IMG/VR virus record: IMGVR_UViG_3300032116_000250
Span: 1-55,587 of that record
Length of the DNA: 55,587 nt
Direction: 5' to 3' (one strand)
Source: a virus
Below are positions 39,501 through 48,023 of the stretch, piece after piece (positions within the stretch are counted from its first letter, which is position 1; each line of letters opens with the position of its first letter). Under the pieces are notes generated by a model, which was given only the letters and a program-made list of their open reading frames with translations, had not been told where the DNA came from and ran no database searches. The translations under genes were made by a program, and so were the position numbers.

Positions 39501-40673
39501 GTTCGTGCGGCGGGCTGACCGCTGCATCCCCTCCATGTAGCCCTCCACGAGGTCGAGGGGGGCGTACTTACTGAGGGAGGCGTCCACGGCCGCCATGTTG
39601 AAGCCCTTGCCCTCCCCCAGGATGGGCCGAATGCTCTGGAAGGTAGACCCGTCGTACTTGAGGTCGCCGTCCCGGAGGACTTTGGGCTTCTTGTAGAACC
39701 TCACGAACTCCCACGTGTCGCCCTCGGCACGGAAACTACCCGGATCATCAACCTTGGGGCGGTTCAGGAGGCTTTGCTTGAGCTTCTCAGCTTCGGCAGC
39801 GGGCATGGTGATGCCGTCCTTGCTGAGGAACTTCTTGAGGTAGACCTCCATGTTGTGATCGGTCTCAGCAACCTTGGCGTCCATCTCGTTATACCACCGG
39901 GAGATGTACGCTTGGTCAAGACTTCCCGAAGGAGTCTCGGGCTCGGGGGTGTTCTCCCCGAGGTACTTGGCACGCACCTGTCCAGTGTCGTTACCGGCCT
40001 CGTCGAGGACCTTCTCAAACTTCACCTTGTTGTAGGTGCTGTAATATTCATTCTGGAGTTCGGCGACCCGCTTGCCCGCATTGAGGTTCTTGACCCGCAT
40101 AGCCTCCATGATGTCAGTCATGATGACCTGAGCTTCACCTGTAAGGTCCGAGGGCCTCAAGCTATCAATGCGGAGGTGGGGGAACTTGGCCTGAAGATGT
40201 TCCAGGAGCTTACCCATCTCGGGGAGGTATTCGCTGGCGGCGGCTACCGAGAGCTTCTCTGATTCCCGGGCACTGATACGACCCGCCATCGTACCCACGG
40301 GGGTAATCGCGGAGTCCATACCCGTGAGTCCAAGCACCTGGAACACGCTGGGGAACTTGGAGGTCCACGTCTTGAAGACCTTGGCGGAGAACATCTCACC
40401 AGCATGTTTGACGGCAGAACCTCCCACGGGCGAGGTGATGAATGCCAACCACGTGAAGGGGTTAAGGAGGACGCCCGCCACTGCTTTCATCAGGGGGTTA
40501 TCCCCTGTGATGCTGGCGACCTTGTCCTTCAGGGTTGAGCGTTCGTCGGGGGTGAGTTCTTCCGGTGCGAGAGCCAGCTTCTTGAAGGTCTCGAAGTTGC
40601 CCTCCCCGTCGAGGATCATGCTCAGGGCGATGCTGGGCTTATCGTACACGGTGATAGGCTGAAACTGGCTCAT
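36528..40673 (-). CDS. Large internal virion (ejection) protein
   Basis: A 1381-aa protein, the largest here. ATG 40673 has only a weak Shine-Dalgarno. An in-frame GTG at 40694 lies within the preceding terminator stem region and is less likely. Early hydrophobic stretch (LLNPFTWLAFITSPVGG). A long helical middle follows. Conserved-looking late segments include LNPASVAVNLLQPFVLAGNA and DPVIRQFLAFPMKSLTAAVW, reminiscent of podovirus gp16-like and polyvalent ejection proteins. No transglycosylase motif found. It likely enters the host with the DNA. Confidence 0.7.
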   Translation of the reverse strand: MSQFQPITVYDKPSIALSMILDGEGNFETFKKLALAPEELTPDERSTLKDKVASITGDNPLMKAVAGVLLNPFTWLAFITSPVGGSAVKHAGEMFSAKVFKTWTSKFPSVFQVLGLTGMDSAITPVGTMAGRISARESEKLSVAAASEYLPEMGKLLEHLQAKFPHLRIDSLRPSDLTGEAQVIMTDIMEAMRVKNLNAGKRVAELQNEYYSTYNKVKFEKVLDEAGNDTGQVRAKYLGENTPEPETPSGSLDQAYISRWYNEMDAKVAETDHNMEVYLKKFLSKDGITMPAAEAEKLKQSLLNRPKVDDPGSFRAEGDTWEFVRFYKKPKVLRDGDLKYDGSTFQSIRPILGEGKGFNMAAVDASLSKYAPLDLVEGYMEGMQRSARRTNAALLGLMDHADMDTWIRSGQGVMPVDRAKVDKLVRGIMTPPEVLRREGLSKDAIQGMDFVYGLLDEDQIGKIARGEMKADDLRQEIVKLFDNNARGNTYVPVFQDTPLRVGGADLKGAHSLEEAAYLRTTRMDRYAPQQGDSVLFNHDVIDSWQRKGFIDEGTANGLRESTNKAVEEVMSDVSKRPPLTLNMNFHEVMVSSLTNNARTASHVTRPVTRLEIESLEKSMRELQAVKGRSPQGISFDNPGMMEWQEVPKSPAYEDYLRKHPDKQPAVTLLEDPLGTGQRTLVDNTTRNPVSLGRPKTRLKPLNEEQFMAAFNRQDAVGEQFRRSMSPMDLYDTNYKMLQNVGNDWAAAKYRNSWMDVTMGRGGVDLAIAKGQIYEAKGLLAGISKSELGKKIRGAGDWGRSLMNKVDMLADPRNVVYGGSGLTHDVARWLYTSHLGLNPASVAVNLLQPFVLAGNAGGYGNLIPAYVDALGEQFSYWKDRIGRYGLRPLENDIQEALIMKHFSMAGATKDIARGLKEGVTRGVDVIRINPQSAMGLVDAIGSGGIEAGRRSTLDKVQDFMMLGFQQSEWLNRNVTAHMVKRSYLKDGLNPFSPQLLGKFLTDSSEAVNRFQFAADKFGSPTLFHSSNLFGDPVIRQFLAFPMKSLTAAVWDLPRMHESSYLKGLMSTTLRGVGVSAIAYELGRNAFGIDLSKGLYYDAATGLATGNNALFEKSEGNPYPLPPAIDIGVGLVRGVALGDRAMLQTSIARTIPGGIHLSKMLGVAPELPGDGLLQKTYADYSAALPDGRVPLYKADGTLIDYRTPGQLVMRAVGVDLGNFNAGSELDNYLVKQREEILKYKQKYIQHVVDGNTREAQAVSQEFSKRFKDPTTKKGIPLTVTRAQLDGYVKQRVTPRPERILDRLPPELRSMYSPLAQENANRFNVPAEALASGTANDRNDLRPGYESMSKEARDRLAKEQGLPGSGRDRSSFGQFGDFGDFSAQ
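38935..38945 (+). repeat. GTGAGGGGAGG dispersed repeat, copy 13
   Basis: Exact copy inside the 1381-aa gene, giving Pro-Pro-Leu-Thr on the coding strand. Confidence 0.8.
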
Positions 40674-40686
40674 AGTTAAATGATAA

Positions 40687-40713
40687 GCCCCCACCTTGTC
40701 TAAAGGAGGGGGC
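40687..40713 (-). terminator. Terminator after the decoration-like gene
   Basis: GCCCCC-a-CCTT pairs with AAGG-a-GGGGGC. On the minus strand it is followed by TTATCATTT. It lies between the 279-aa gene and the large ejection gene, so the latter would be expressed at a lower level. Confidence 0.75.
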
Positions 40714-40737
40714 CTACCACAGCGAGAAAGTCACAGG

Positions 40738-41577
40738 TTAAGAACGACGTTGACGGACACGAACACTCACAAGGACCGGGGTGCCGTTGAGGTTGGCGTT
40801 GCCCAGGTTAGTACCACCAGAGAACGCATTGGTACCCCAGTTACCCGAAGACAAGGTTGCAGCAGCCGTGATCGTGATGCGGCCCCAAAGGACATCGCCG
40901 GGGTTCATCACGTTGTCTGAGATGTTGAACACGCGACCACCAACGGTGGCACGTGACCCATCGGACGCGAGGAGCGGTTGATCCGCAGGACCCGCAATAC
41001 CAGCGGTACCCGGATCAATCGGCACACCCAGAACAGCGGGCGGCAGGACACCACCACCAGCGACGGCAATGGTGGACCCATAGAGAGCGGTGGTGCGGGG
41101 CTTGTAGTACGTCGAGGGCACACCAGGGTTGACGTCAAACCCGAACGGACCCGTGGCACCCACGAGTTGCAGAGGCTGGCTCACAGGAACCAGAAGACCC
41201 GGGGTACCAATGGTTGTGAGGGTGGCGTTCGCGGAACTGCGATTGACAAAGACACCCAACCGGCTGACGTTCAGGGTGGCAGCCGTAGCCGCAGCAAACA
41301 TCTCAGGGCACTGCTTACCAAGCTGGAAGCTCATACCCGTGATGGCCTGGTTGGCGGTAGCATCACAATACACAGCAGGGATACGCACCAGACACTCATC
41401 AACGATGTACCGCAGACCCGGGAGGATCGGCAGCGGCACGTTGATCGTGAGGGGGGTGGTTGCAGCCGCCTGAGCCGTAGACCTGTTAATCAGGTCCAGC
41501 CAGGGGAACTCAAAGTTGAAGCGGTCACTGACAAAGTCAGGGACTTCACGGTTCAGAATCGGACGGTCAAAGGCCAT
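40738..41577 (-). CDS. Candidate capsid decoration/head fibre protein
   Basis: A 279-aa protein from ATG 41577, with GGAG 8 bases upstream; an in-frame start 15 codons earlier is unlikely. All-beta composition with Thr/Ala/Gly/Val (TPLTINVPLPILPGLRYIVD). Its third-base pattern is similar to that of the major capsid gene, and it has its own terminator, both signs of very high expression. This suggests an abundant virion surface protein, although it sits far from the capsid gene. Confidence 0.5.
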   Translation of the reverse strand: MAFDRPILNREVPDFVSDRFNFEFPWLDLINRSTAQAAATTPLTINVPLPILPGLRYIVDECLVRIPAVYCDATANQAITGMSFQLGKQCPEMFAAATAATLNVSRLGVFVNRSSANATLTTIGTPGLLVPVSQPLQLVGATGPFGFDVNPGVPSTYYKPRTTALYGSTIAVAGGGVLPPAVLGVPIDPGTAGIAGPADQPLLASDGSRATVGGRVFNISDNVMNPGDVLWGRITITAAATLSSGNWGTNAFSGGTNLGNANLNGTPVLVSVRVRQRRS

Positions 41578-41642
41578 GGCGGACTCCTTCGTTGGGTGCG
41601 GGTTCCAGGGGTAAGCCCTCAAGCATAGGCGGGCTCAGGGGC

Positions 41643-44447
41643 TCAGGGGCGTACGGGGATCAGGGAGGCACGCTTGCGGGTCTTGCGGATGATGTTGAAT
41701 TTCTCGACTTCCTCCGGGGAAGCATTGGAACGGGGACCACCCGTGGTGACGAGCTTCTTCTCGTCGAATTCATTGAGGCGGGGTTTACCCTTAGGACGAC
41801 GCTTAGCAGCGAAGGCCTCGGCCCACCGCATCAGAGCCTGCGTGACCGCCACACCCTTGGCCATTTCGGGCTTATCCGGGGACAGTGGCCGTGCCTTGCT
41901 GGACACCACCGGAACCTCGGGGGCAGCCTGCTTCTTGCGTTCAACGGGTTGACCTTCCCGAGTAATTGCGGTTTTCACAGGGGGCTTGTCCCGCAGGGTC
42001 CGGGCCCTCTGGAACGGGTTAAACACACGCACGATCCGGTCCTTGGGTTCGGGGGTTTCCAGCTTACGGGTGACCGGAGTAACCTGACCAACTCCCGGAC
42101 CCTTATCCACCTCATAGGGCTTACCCTCAGGAGGTGGGGGCCCCTTGATGACCATCCGTCGAAGGAAAGACTTCTTGCGGTAGGGCTCCATGGACTCAGA
42201 CCGTTTGAGCTTGGACTGGAAGCTCTCCGGGTCCTTGAGGGCTTTGTTAATGTCGCTCTTGGCCTTAAGCCCGGGGAGGTTCTTGTAGAAGTAGCGGTTA
42301 CGGGCCTCAGGGGTCACCTGGGACTTGAGCTTCTGGTCGATGTAGGTGGCTTGCTCGGTCTTGGCCTTCTTGTTGCTCTGGGCCGCGATCTTATTGATAA
42401 CCACGCTCTGGTGGCTGGCGGGCCACGTGTCGAAGTCGGGGTGCATCTTCCGGGCCACACTCAAGAACCCCTGCACAGTGCGGGGCTTGGTCTGAAGGGG
42501 TCGGTCGGGAAACTCCTTGGCGGTGTCCTTGGCCTGGAGGTCGAAAAGGGCCGCGTCACTGGGCTTATTGATCTTGCGTTTACGGGCACGCTCACCACCG
42601 TAACCGCCTTGCTCGCGGTCGTAGCGGGTGATCCAGTTGTAGAGGTCGTTGGTGGGTTGTTCTCCACGACCCTGCTGGATGTAACGCACCCGTTGGGTGA
42701 GGTCCGCTTCGAGGGCCTTACGCTTCTCAGGGTCTTGGGTGTTGGCCATCGCCCGGAGGTCCTCTACCAGCTTGCGGGGGTGCAGGGGCTGGTTGGGGTA
42801 CATCGCGGAAACGGCAAACTCCTCGTCCTTGATGGACTTGTCAAATCGGCGTTGCTCGTAAGTTTCTTTGCCGTGGTTCTTGAGGAAGGACTTACCCGTT
42901 TTGAACCGCTCACCCTTGATGACGGATTGGAGCAACTCCCTGCGGGTGGGCTGCTTGCGGTCCTCCATCTCGACCATGTCCTCGGGCTTCTGGTACTGGA
43001 CCCGGTCATCGGGGGCCTCGGTGTTGTCCCGGGACCTCTGGATCTCACGCTCCATGAGGTCCTGCTTGAACTCCCTATCCAGGAACACCCCATGCGACCG
43101 TGAGGGGAGGCCCGTGTGATACCGAGATGGATCCGCAGCGAACTGATCCTGGAGTTCGGTGACAACCTTCCGGGCGTGCTCAGTAGCGGCCGAGTCCCTG
43201 AGCCCATCAAGCTGGTTGAGGACGTTATCCCGCACGTGAACCCCGTTACCACGGGCCACCATGGCGGCGTTCATGAGGTCGTTGGCGGCGTACGCAGAGA
43301 GCATGGCACGTCCGGGGTGCGTCTTCATCTGACGACCCTGAAGCGTGAGAATGGGGAATCCGGCCTTGTTCTTGGAGAACATTGCCAGCTTGCTCCAGTC
43401 ACCACCATCTTTGAAGTGGTCGAAGATACGACGCTTCAGGGGGTCCGTCAGACTGGACTCCATGCCCTTACGGTTCAGAGTGTTGTGGAGTTGAACATAC
43501 TTCAACTCAGGACCAAGGGCACCACCTCCGAGCAACTTCATCATGAGGGCGAGTTCTGCCCCATCAACGGTCTGACTACCGAGGTTGTTGTCGGCCTTGA
43601 TCTGGGGGTCAATGCGGTCGATGGGGAGGATGCCGAAGAGCTTCTGCATCATCTTGGCAAGGACCGGTGACTTCCGGGGGTCAACACCTTCAGCCAACCC
43701 GTAGTAGTTGCTCTCGGCCCCCGGCAGCGGACGATACACCTGAGCCCGTGGAGGACGTGCCCTCAACCTGTTGTGGTCGGGGTCCACCAGAGTGTCTCGA
43801 ATGCCCCTCTGAGACTGTACCTGGTTTCGTTGCCAGCGGAGGGAATCATCGAAGCTGTTGGCTTTGCCCTGAATTTCCTCGTGGTAGCCCTTGAGGTCAC
43901 GGGCGAAGTGGCTCTCGGCGGCATCAGCGGCAGCACCCAAGATTTTGAACTCCAGGTCTTCACGCATACCTGGGATTTCAATGTTGTCAAGGAGTTGGAG
44001 GGCCTCTGCGTTGGACATACCGGGGGTTACCCCGGCTTTGCGGAGTATCAACTCTTCGGCACCGGCCCCCAAATCGGGGATCCCCATGTCCTTCCCATAG
44101 AAGTGGTTGCGGTCAGGGGCACGCCCCGGGTGTGGAACCCCCTGAAACCGCTCATGGTTCTGGAGTTTGAGGTTATAGTCCCGGAGGGCTTCCTCGAACT
44201 CAATCTGGTCCGCTAGCTCACTCCCTGTAAACGCATAGGGGTCCGTCTCCCGGAGGTTGGTGGGTGCAGGACCTCGGGGACGCACAGGACCCTCAAACAC
44301 AGGGGTGGGAAGGTTCATCTCACCCCGGGTCATAGGGCCTTGGTGGCGGGCAGCCACAACCGCCGGATGCTGATTGAGAGCCCCACCCTTGGACTTAATC
44401 AGGGCGGCCACGATCTTGTCCAACTTGGGTGTACGTGACCTTGCCAT
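41643..44447 (-). CDS. Internal virion protein
   Basis: A 934-aa protein from ATG 44447, after TAACC. Predominantly helical, charged and Lys/Arg/Glu-rich (RQVEKRLTQQ-like stretches such as EAQVSKFQDQ are absent, but ERKKQAAPEVPVVSSKARPL and similar basic linkers are common). The C terminus is Lys/Arg/Pro-rich. It has the size, position and composition of podovirus ejection proteins such as gp15/gp16 analogues. No enzymatic motif found. Confidence 0.6.
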   Translation of the reverse strand: MARSRTPKLDKIVAALIKSKGGALNQHPAVVAARHQGPMTRGEMNLPTPVFEGPVRPRGPAPTNLRETDPYAFTGSELADQIEFEEALRDYNLKLQNHERFQGVPHPGRAPDRNHFYGKDMGIPDLGAGAEELILRKAGVTPGMSNAEALQLLDNIEIPGMREDLEFKILGAAADAAESHFARDLKGYHEEIQGKANSFDDSLRWQRNQVQSQRGIRDTLVDPDHNRLRARPPRAQVYRPLPGAESNYYGLAEGVDPRKSPVLAKMMQKLFGILPIDRIDPQIKADNNLGSQTVDGAELALMMKLLGGGALGPELKYVQLHNTLNRKGMESSLTDPLKRRIFDHFKDGGDWSKLAMFSKNKAGFPILTLQGRQMKTHPGRAMLSAYAANDLMNAAMVARGNGVHVRDNVLNQLDGLRDSAATEHARKVVTELQDQFAADPSRYHTGLPSRSHGVFLDREFKQDLMEREIQRSRDNTEAPDDRVQYQKPEDMVEMEDRKQPTRRELLQSVIKGERFKTGKSFLKNHGKETYEQRRFDKSIKDEEFAVSAMYPNQPLHPRKLVEDLRAMANTQDPEKRKALEADLTQRVRYIQQGRGEQPTNDLYNWITRYDREQGGYGGERARKRKINKPSDAALFDLQAKDTAKEFPDRPLQTKPRTVQGFLSVARKMHPDFDTWPASHQSVVINKIAAQSNKKAKTEQATYIDQKLKSQVTPEARNRYFYKNLPGLKAKSDINKALKDPESFQSKLKRSESMEPYRKKSFLRRMVIKGPPPPEGKPYEVDKGPGVGQVTPVTRKLETPEPKDRIVRVFNPFQRARTLRDKPPVKTAITREGQPVERKKQAAPEVPVVSSKARPLSPDKPEMAKGVAVTQALMRWAEAFAAKRRPKGKPRLNEFDEKKLVTTGGPRSNASPEEVEKFNIIRKTRKRASLIPVRP
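43100..43110 (+). repeat. GTGAGGGGAGG dispersed repeat, copy 14
   Basis: Exact copy in the 934-aa gene; the frame gives Leu-Pro-Ser-Arg, unlike most other copies. Confidence 0.8.
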
Positions 44448-44449
44448 GG

Positions 44450-45310
44450 TTAGGCTCCGCGTGGGATGCTTGCAGCCAGTCGTTCCAGGGCGTCCGGGAG
44501 TTGGGTGCCCCCGATGATACGTCCACCACGGGGCACACTCCTGCCGTACACAACCTTCTGGTAGAGTTCGGGTTGCATCTGCATCATCAGTTGGGCGTTC
44601 TGGGCGGCTGCCTGCTGCAACCGCTGCATGTCCATCTGACGCTTGCGTTCGTTGAGGGCAGCTTGGATCTGGGCGTCCACGGCGGCGTTCTGCTGACGCC
44701 GACCGGGAGACTGGTAGCCAGTGAAGTCCCCCGCTACTTGGGCGTAGAGTTCCTTGGCGAGATCAGCCCCCAAGTCACCCACCAGACCAACGGTACTGAT
44801 AGCACCGAGGGCTCCGAGGGCTACGTTCCCGGGGTTGTTCTTGGCGTAGGAGCCCGCCTTCCGGAGGAGGTTCCACGACTTCACCGAGGGCTTCCCGGGT
44901 CCTTCCACCTTGTTAGAGGACACCTGGAGTGGGGTGTTCGGATCCCACGACCCGATGGGTGCAGCCGTGGGAGCGGGAGGCCCCATCTGGTCAGAGGGAC
45001 CGAAGCCCTTAGCCATCATGTAGCGGTCGGGACCACTCGTCGGCATAGCTCCCTTCTGCAACACGTGAGGGGAGGCATCACTGGCGGCCTTCAACTGAGC
45101 AAAGTAGTCGGCCTTCGCAAGGTCCTGCTCCTCAATCATCTGACGCAGGGCATCCAGGGACTGCTTGTCGGCTTGCTTCTTGTTGGAGTCAGCCGCCATC
45201 TGCTTGTACACGCTCTCCTCGGGAGCCGGTGCCTCAAATAGACTACCCGTGGGCTCCTTGGGTTTGGCCTTGCGGGTACGGGGCTTGGAGGTTGAAGGCT
45301 TCTTTGCCAT
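44450..45310 (-). CDS. Internal virion-type protein with Gln/Ala-rich C terminus
   Basis: A 286-aa protein. ATG 45310 follows the previous stop as TAACCATGG, the same junction as at 44447, so I choose it over the upstream in-frame start. Basic N terminus (AKKPSTSKPRTRKAKPKEPT), a short hydrophobic centre (VALGALGAISTVGLVGDLGA) and a helical Gln/Met-rich end (MDMQRLQQAAAQNAQLMMQM). Typical of a small ejection or membrane-active virion protein. Confidence 0.6.
   Translation of the reverse strand: MAKKPSTSKPRTRKAKPKEPTGSLFEAPAPEESVYKQMAADSNKKQADKQSLDALRQMIEEQDLAKADYFAQLKAASDASPHVLQKGAMPTSGPDRYMMAKGFGPSDQMGPPAPTAAPIGSWDPNTPLQVSSNKVEGPGKPSVKSWNLLRKAGSYAKNNPGNVALGALGAISTVGLVGDLGADLAKELYAQVAGDFTGYQSPGRRQQNAAVDAQIQAALNERKRQMDMQRLQQAAAQNAQLMMQMQPELYQKVVYGRSVPRGGRIIGGTQLPDALERLAASIPRGA
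45065..45075 (+). repeat. GTGAGGGGAGG dispersed repeat, copy 15
   Basis: Exact copy in the 286-aa gene; the frame gives Ala-Ser-Pro-His-Val. Confidence 0.8.
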
Positions 45311-45312
45311 GG

Positions 45313-45795
45313 TTAGTCCGGCCACACACCTGCTTGACGCAGGAATGACTCAAGGGGGTTAGTGGTAGGAGCCTGAGGCTGCATCGACTGGAGGGCGTGC
45401 TGCTCAATAGCAGTGAGGTTCAACTGGCTCATGAGGTCGGAGAGTTCACTCTGGTAAGGGTTACCCGCACGCTGCCGCAGGATGTCCGTCATGGTGGAGT
45501 TGCTCCGCTCCATGATGTCGGCCTCACCCGCGTACGACTCCGGAGCACTCGCAAGTGCAATTCGTGCGGCCTGATCCGCAGCGGACTGCTTCTCACCCCC
45601 GACGTCGGCACCAAACATGTTGGCGATGGGCTTGTACGAGAGGGCAGCACCAGCGGTGGCACCAATCCCAAGGGCGATTTTGCCTTTTCGAGATCCAAGA
45701 AAACTCTTACCCTTGGCGATCATGCCGGGCTGGGCGGGTGTAACCCCTGGAACGGGTTGGTACAAGGGATCGTTGAAGGGGTTGTGTGTGCTCAT
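45313..45795 (-). CDS. Small virion-region protein with hydrophobic segment
   Basis: A 160-aa protein from ATG 45795 (GGAGG upstream), overlapping the previous stop. Hydrophobic glycine/alanine segment (KIALGIGATAGAALSYKP) then helices rich in Gln/Ala/Ser. Possibly a minor internal or membrane-interacting virion protein. Confidence 0.6.
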   Translation of the reverse strand: MSTHNPFNDPLYQPVPGVTPAQPGMIAKGKSFLGSRKGKIALGIGATAGAALSYKPIANMFGADVGGEKQSAADQAARIALASAPESYAGEADIMERSNSTMTDILRQRAGNPYQSELSDLMSQLNLTAIEQHALQSMQPQAPTTNPLESFLRQAGVWPD

Positions 45796-46058
45796 CGGGG
45801 GCCTCCGTAGAACTGGCGGGCAATCTCCTGCATCTCCATCCGGCGACGATCACTGAGGGCACCCCGGGGCTGCTTCTTCCGAAGTTGACCATCGGGTCCG
45901 ATCTCATAACCCGGGGGAATACCCTCGTCGGGGTTACCTTCGCCACCTCCGAAGAAGCCCTTGCCCATGTCGTAAGCGAACAGGCCGGTGCCGAGGGCGT
46001 TCAACCCCGTCATCGCGTAGTTGCCTGCTGTTGCTAGTGCTGCAAGTGGTAGGGGCAT
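45792..46058 (-). CDS. Small virion-region protein
   Basis: An 88-aa protein from ATG 46058. A short hydrophobic N-terminal segment (LPLAALATAGNYAMTGLNAL) is followed by a Gly/Pro/Arg-rich acidic-basic tail (GYEIGPDGQLRKKQPRGALS). Unrecognised; the stop overlaps the next start. Confidence 0.6.
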   Translation of the reverse strand: MPLPLAALATAGNYAMTGLNALGTGLFAYDMGKGFFGGGEGNPDEGIPPGYEIGPDGQLRKKQPRGALSDRRRMEMQEIARQFYGGPR

Positions 46059-46060
46059 CG

Positions 46061-46339
46061 TTACTCCTTGGTGAGGTGGCCAGCCCGCAGGCTCCAGACC
46101 CTCCCCTCACGTTGGAGGAGGAGTAGGTCGGGGGGTTGTTTGCGGGTGTTCCAGAACCATGTGCGTACTACTTTAGGCGTCAACCGCTCCACGAACACAG
46201 GCTCGACCTCCAGGGAGCAGGTGGCCCCACCCTCGGGTACGGGACCCAGGAAGTGCCAGAACACCCGGGTGCCCTCGACGGCATACTCCCGGAGACTATC
46301 TTCCGCGATACACCGTGCGATCTCCCGATGGGTCATCAT
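46061..46339 (-). CDS. Small hypothetical protein
   Basis: A 92-aa protein, ATG 46339 preferred; a long upstream extension overlaps the 554-aa gene in another frame. Helix then beta (REIARCIAEDSLREYAVEGT, VRTWFWNTRKQPPDLLLLQR). No family recognised. Confidence 0.6.
   Translation of the reverse strand: MMTHREIARCIAEDSLREYAVEGTRVFWHFLGPVPEGGATCSLEVEPVFVERLTPKVVRTWFWNTRKQPPDLLLLQREGRVWSLRAGHLTKE
46100..46110 (-). repeat. GTGAGGGGAGG dispersed repeat, copy 16
   Basis: Exact copy in the 92-aa gene; the frame gives Arg-Glu-Gly-Arg, as in terL. Confidence 0.8.
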
Positions 46340-46343
46340 GGGG

Positions 46344-48008
46344 TTACTTCTTCCAGGGGTTTTTTGTGAGTAGGCCTTCCGCCAGGGCACGTTCTTCGGC
46401 GTTCTTCTTTTCGATTTCCTTACGCTTGGTACTGACCGTGGTGTAGAACTCGTCGTCAAGCTGGCCTTCACGCTGCATGGTCTTTGTGCCTGAGGCTTTC
46501 TTGGCTTCACGCTCCTGACGGTTGAGGTCACGACGCTTAGCCCCAAGATTAACCCGTTGACCGGTACGCACCTGAACCTGAGGACCAACTTCACCTTCAG
46601 GCAGAGTATTCTCAGACTTCATCTTGAACAAGCCATCCATGTCCTCAGGGGTCAGGCCCTCATTGCGGAGGGGCTCAGACTGACTCATGACTTCACCCGT
46701 AAGTGAGTCAACAATTTCACCTTGGAGTTTGGGGGACATGGACTGCCCCGACTCCTGAACCTGACGAGCCACAAGCGTTTCCAACATGGTCTTGATTCCC
46801 TCACGGTCATCAACGAGGCCCATACTGATAAGCTGAGGTAGATTAGCCTTGATGTGTTGACTGACTTTGGCGAGGTCCTTATCGAGGGCAGCGAGGTTGG
46901 TCTTGCGGAGGAAGCTGAGATCAACCCCCTTAACCCTCTCGTAGGTTTTGCCCATGTAGGTGTTTATGTCACTGTTCAGTGCTTTGGGGTCGGCCGCAAG
47001 GTTACGGATCTGCTCAGAAGCGTTTGTATTCAGGGACTGGTGGATGCTTGCAATGTCATCATCAGTAATACCCGAAGCGTTCAAGGTTTTCTGGGCTGCC
47101 TGCTGAGCTTCCTTAGTACCTGTGAACATGGTGTACAACAGGCCCGCGACCGTGGGATGACTAATACCCCCACTTTCAGGTACAAGAACCTGAGCCACAT
47201 CTCCGAGGACAGACTTCAGGATCTGATCTTCATTAGGGTTGGCTACTTGCTGTTGAATGTCTTGGGGCATCTTACCCGCTTGACGGCCAGCTTCTGTAAT
47301 CCATTCACCCCAACTACGAGAAGCTGTTTTTGCCTGACCCTCAGCCTTAAACCGAGCACCCGCTGTACCAAGACCCTCTTTGATCTTCATGTTGATCCGC
47401 TCATCGGAGTTTTTCCGCTGGGTAATAAGGGGATCAAGGGTGTCCTTGTACCGGACAAGCACCTTGATCCCGCCCTCCCCAAGGGCTGCTGAGAACAAGC
47501 CCTGCTGATGCATCATGGACTGAACCTCATCACCTTGTTCCTGGATGCTCCCAATCTTTTCATCAAGGAGACGGGCTTCATCGAGGCGGTTGTCCATCTT
47601 TGCCTTGTCACGGCGTTGCGCAAGGTCCTGCATGTCCTGTTGAAAGGTCTGCCAGCGTTCACCGGTACGTTGGTTCATCTGCTGGAACACAGACTGTTGC
47701 ACACCCATGGAGGTGGCAAACTCCTGCTGCTGCTGCTGCATCGCAAGCTGCTGCTGGGCAATAGTCTGCTGGAACGCATCATTCTTCTTCTGCTGGAGGG
47801 CCTGATCGACGGCCATCTTCTGCTGGAAGTTCTGTCCCTGAACTTGTAAACCCAAAGACTGCTGGGCAAGTTGATTACTCTGGGAAGCTGAGTTAGCCGC
47901 CCCGGGGTTACCCCTCTGAGAGTTGGCCATACCAACCTGCACAGCCGAGTTGATGGCTTGGCTGGTGTCAACACCCGTAGTAGGATTCGTCGAGTCAAGA
48001 AGGGGCAT
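46344..48008 (-). CDS. Gln-rich coiled-coil internal virion protein
   Basis: A 554-aa protein from ATG 48008, GGAG 7 bases upstream. The N-terminal 200 residues are very Gln-rich (QQTIAQQQLAMQQQQQEFAT) and form a likely coiled coil. The rest is helical and charged. GC is lower than in most of the genome. Similar proteins in podoviruses are ejected internal core proteins. No catalytic motif seen. Confidence 0.6.
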   Translation of the reverse strand: MPLLDSTNPTTGVDTSQAINSAVQVGMANSQRGNPGAANSASQSNQLAQQSLGLQVQGQNFQQKMAVDQALQQKKNDAFQQTIAQQQLAMQQQQQEFATSMGVQQSVFQQMNQRTGERWQTFQQDMQDLAQRRDKAKMDNRLDEARLLDEKIGSIQEQGDEVQSMMHQQGLFSAALGEGGIKVLVRYKDTLDPLITQRKNSDERINMKIKEGLGTAGARFKAEGQAKTASRSWGEWITEAGRQAGKMPQDIQQQVANPNEDQILKSVLGDVAQVLVPESGGISHPTVAGLLYTMFTGTKEAQQAAQKTLNASGITDDDIASIHQSLNTNASEQIRNLAADPKALNSDINTYMGKTYERVKGVDLSFLRKTNLAALDKDLAKVSQHIKANLPQLISMGLVDDREGIKTMLETLVARQVQESGQSMSPKLQGEIVDSLTGEVMSQSEPLRNEGLTPEDMDGLFKMKSENTLPEGEVGPQVQVRTGQRVNLGAKRRDLNRQEREAKKASGTKTMQREGQLDDEFYTTVSTKRKEIEKKNAEERALAEGLLTKNPWKK

Positions 48009-48023
48009 ACTAGTTCTCCAAGA

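Noticed and set aside
41592-43103. 503-codon plus-strand open frame over the 934-aa virion gene
   Set aside because: Antisense shadow of codon bias, Leu/Gly/Val-rich without real domain features.
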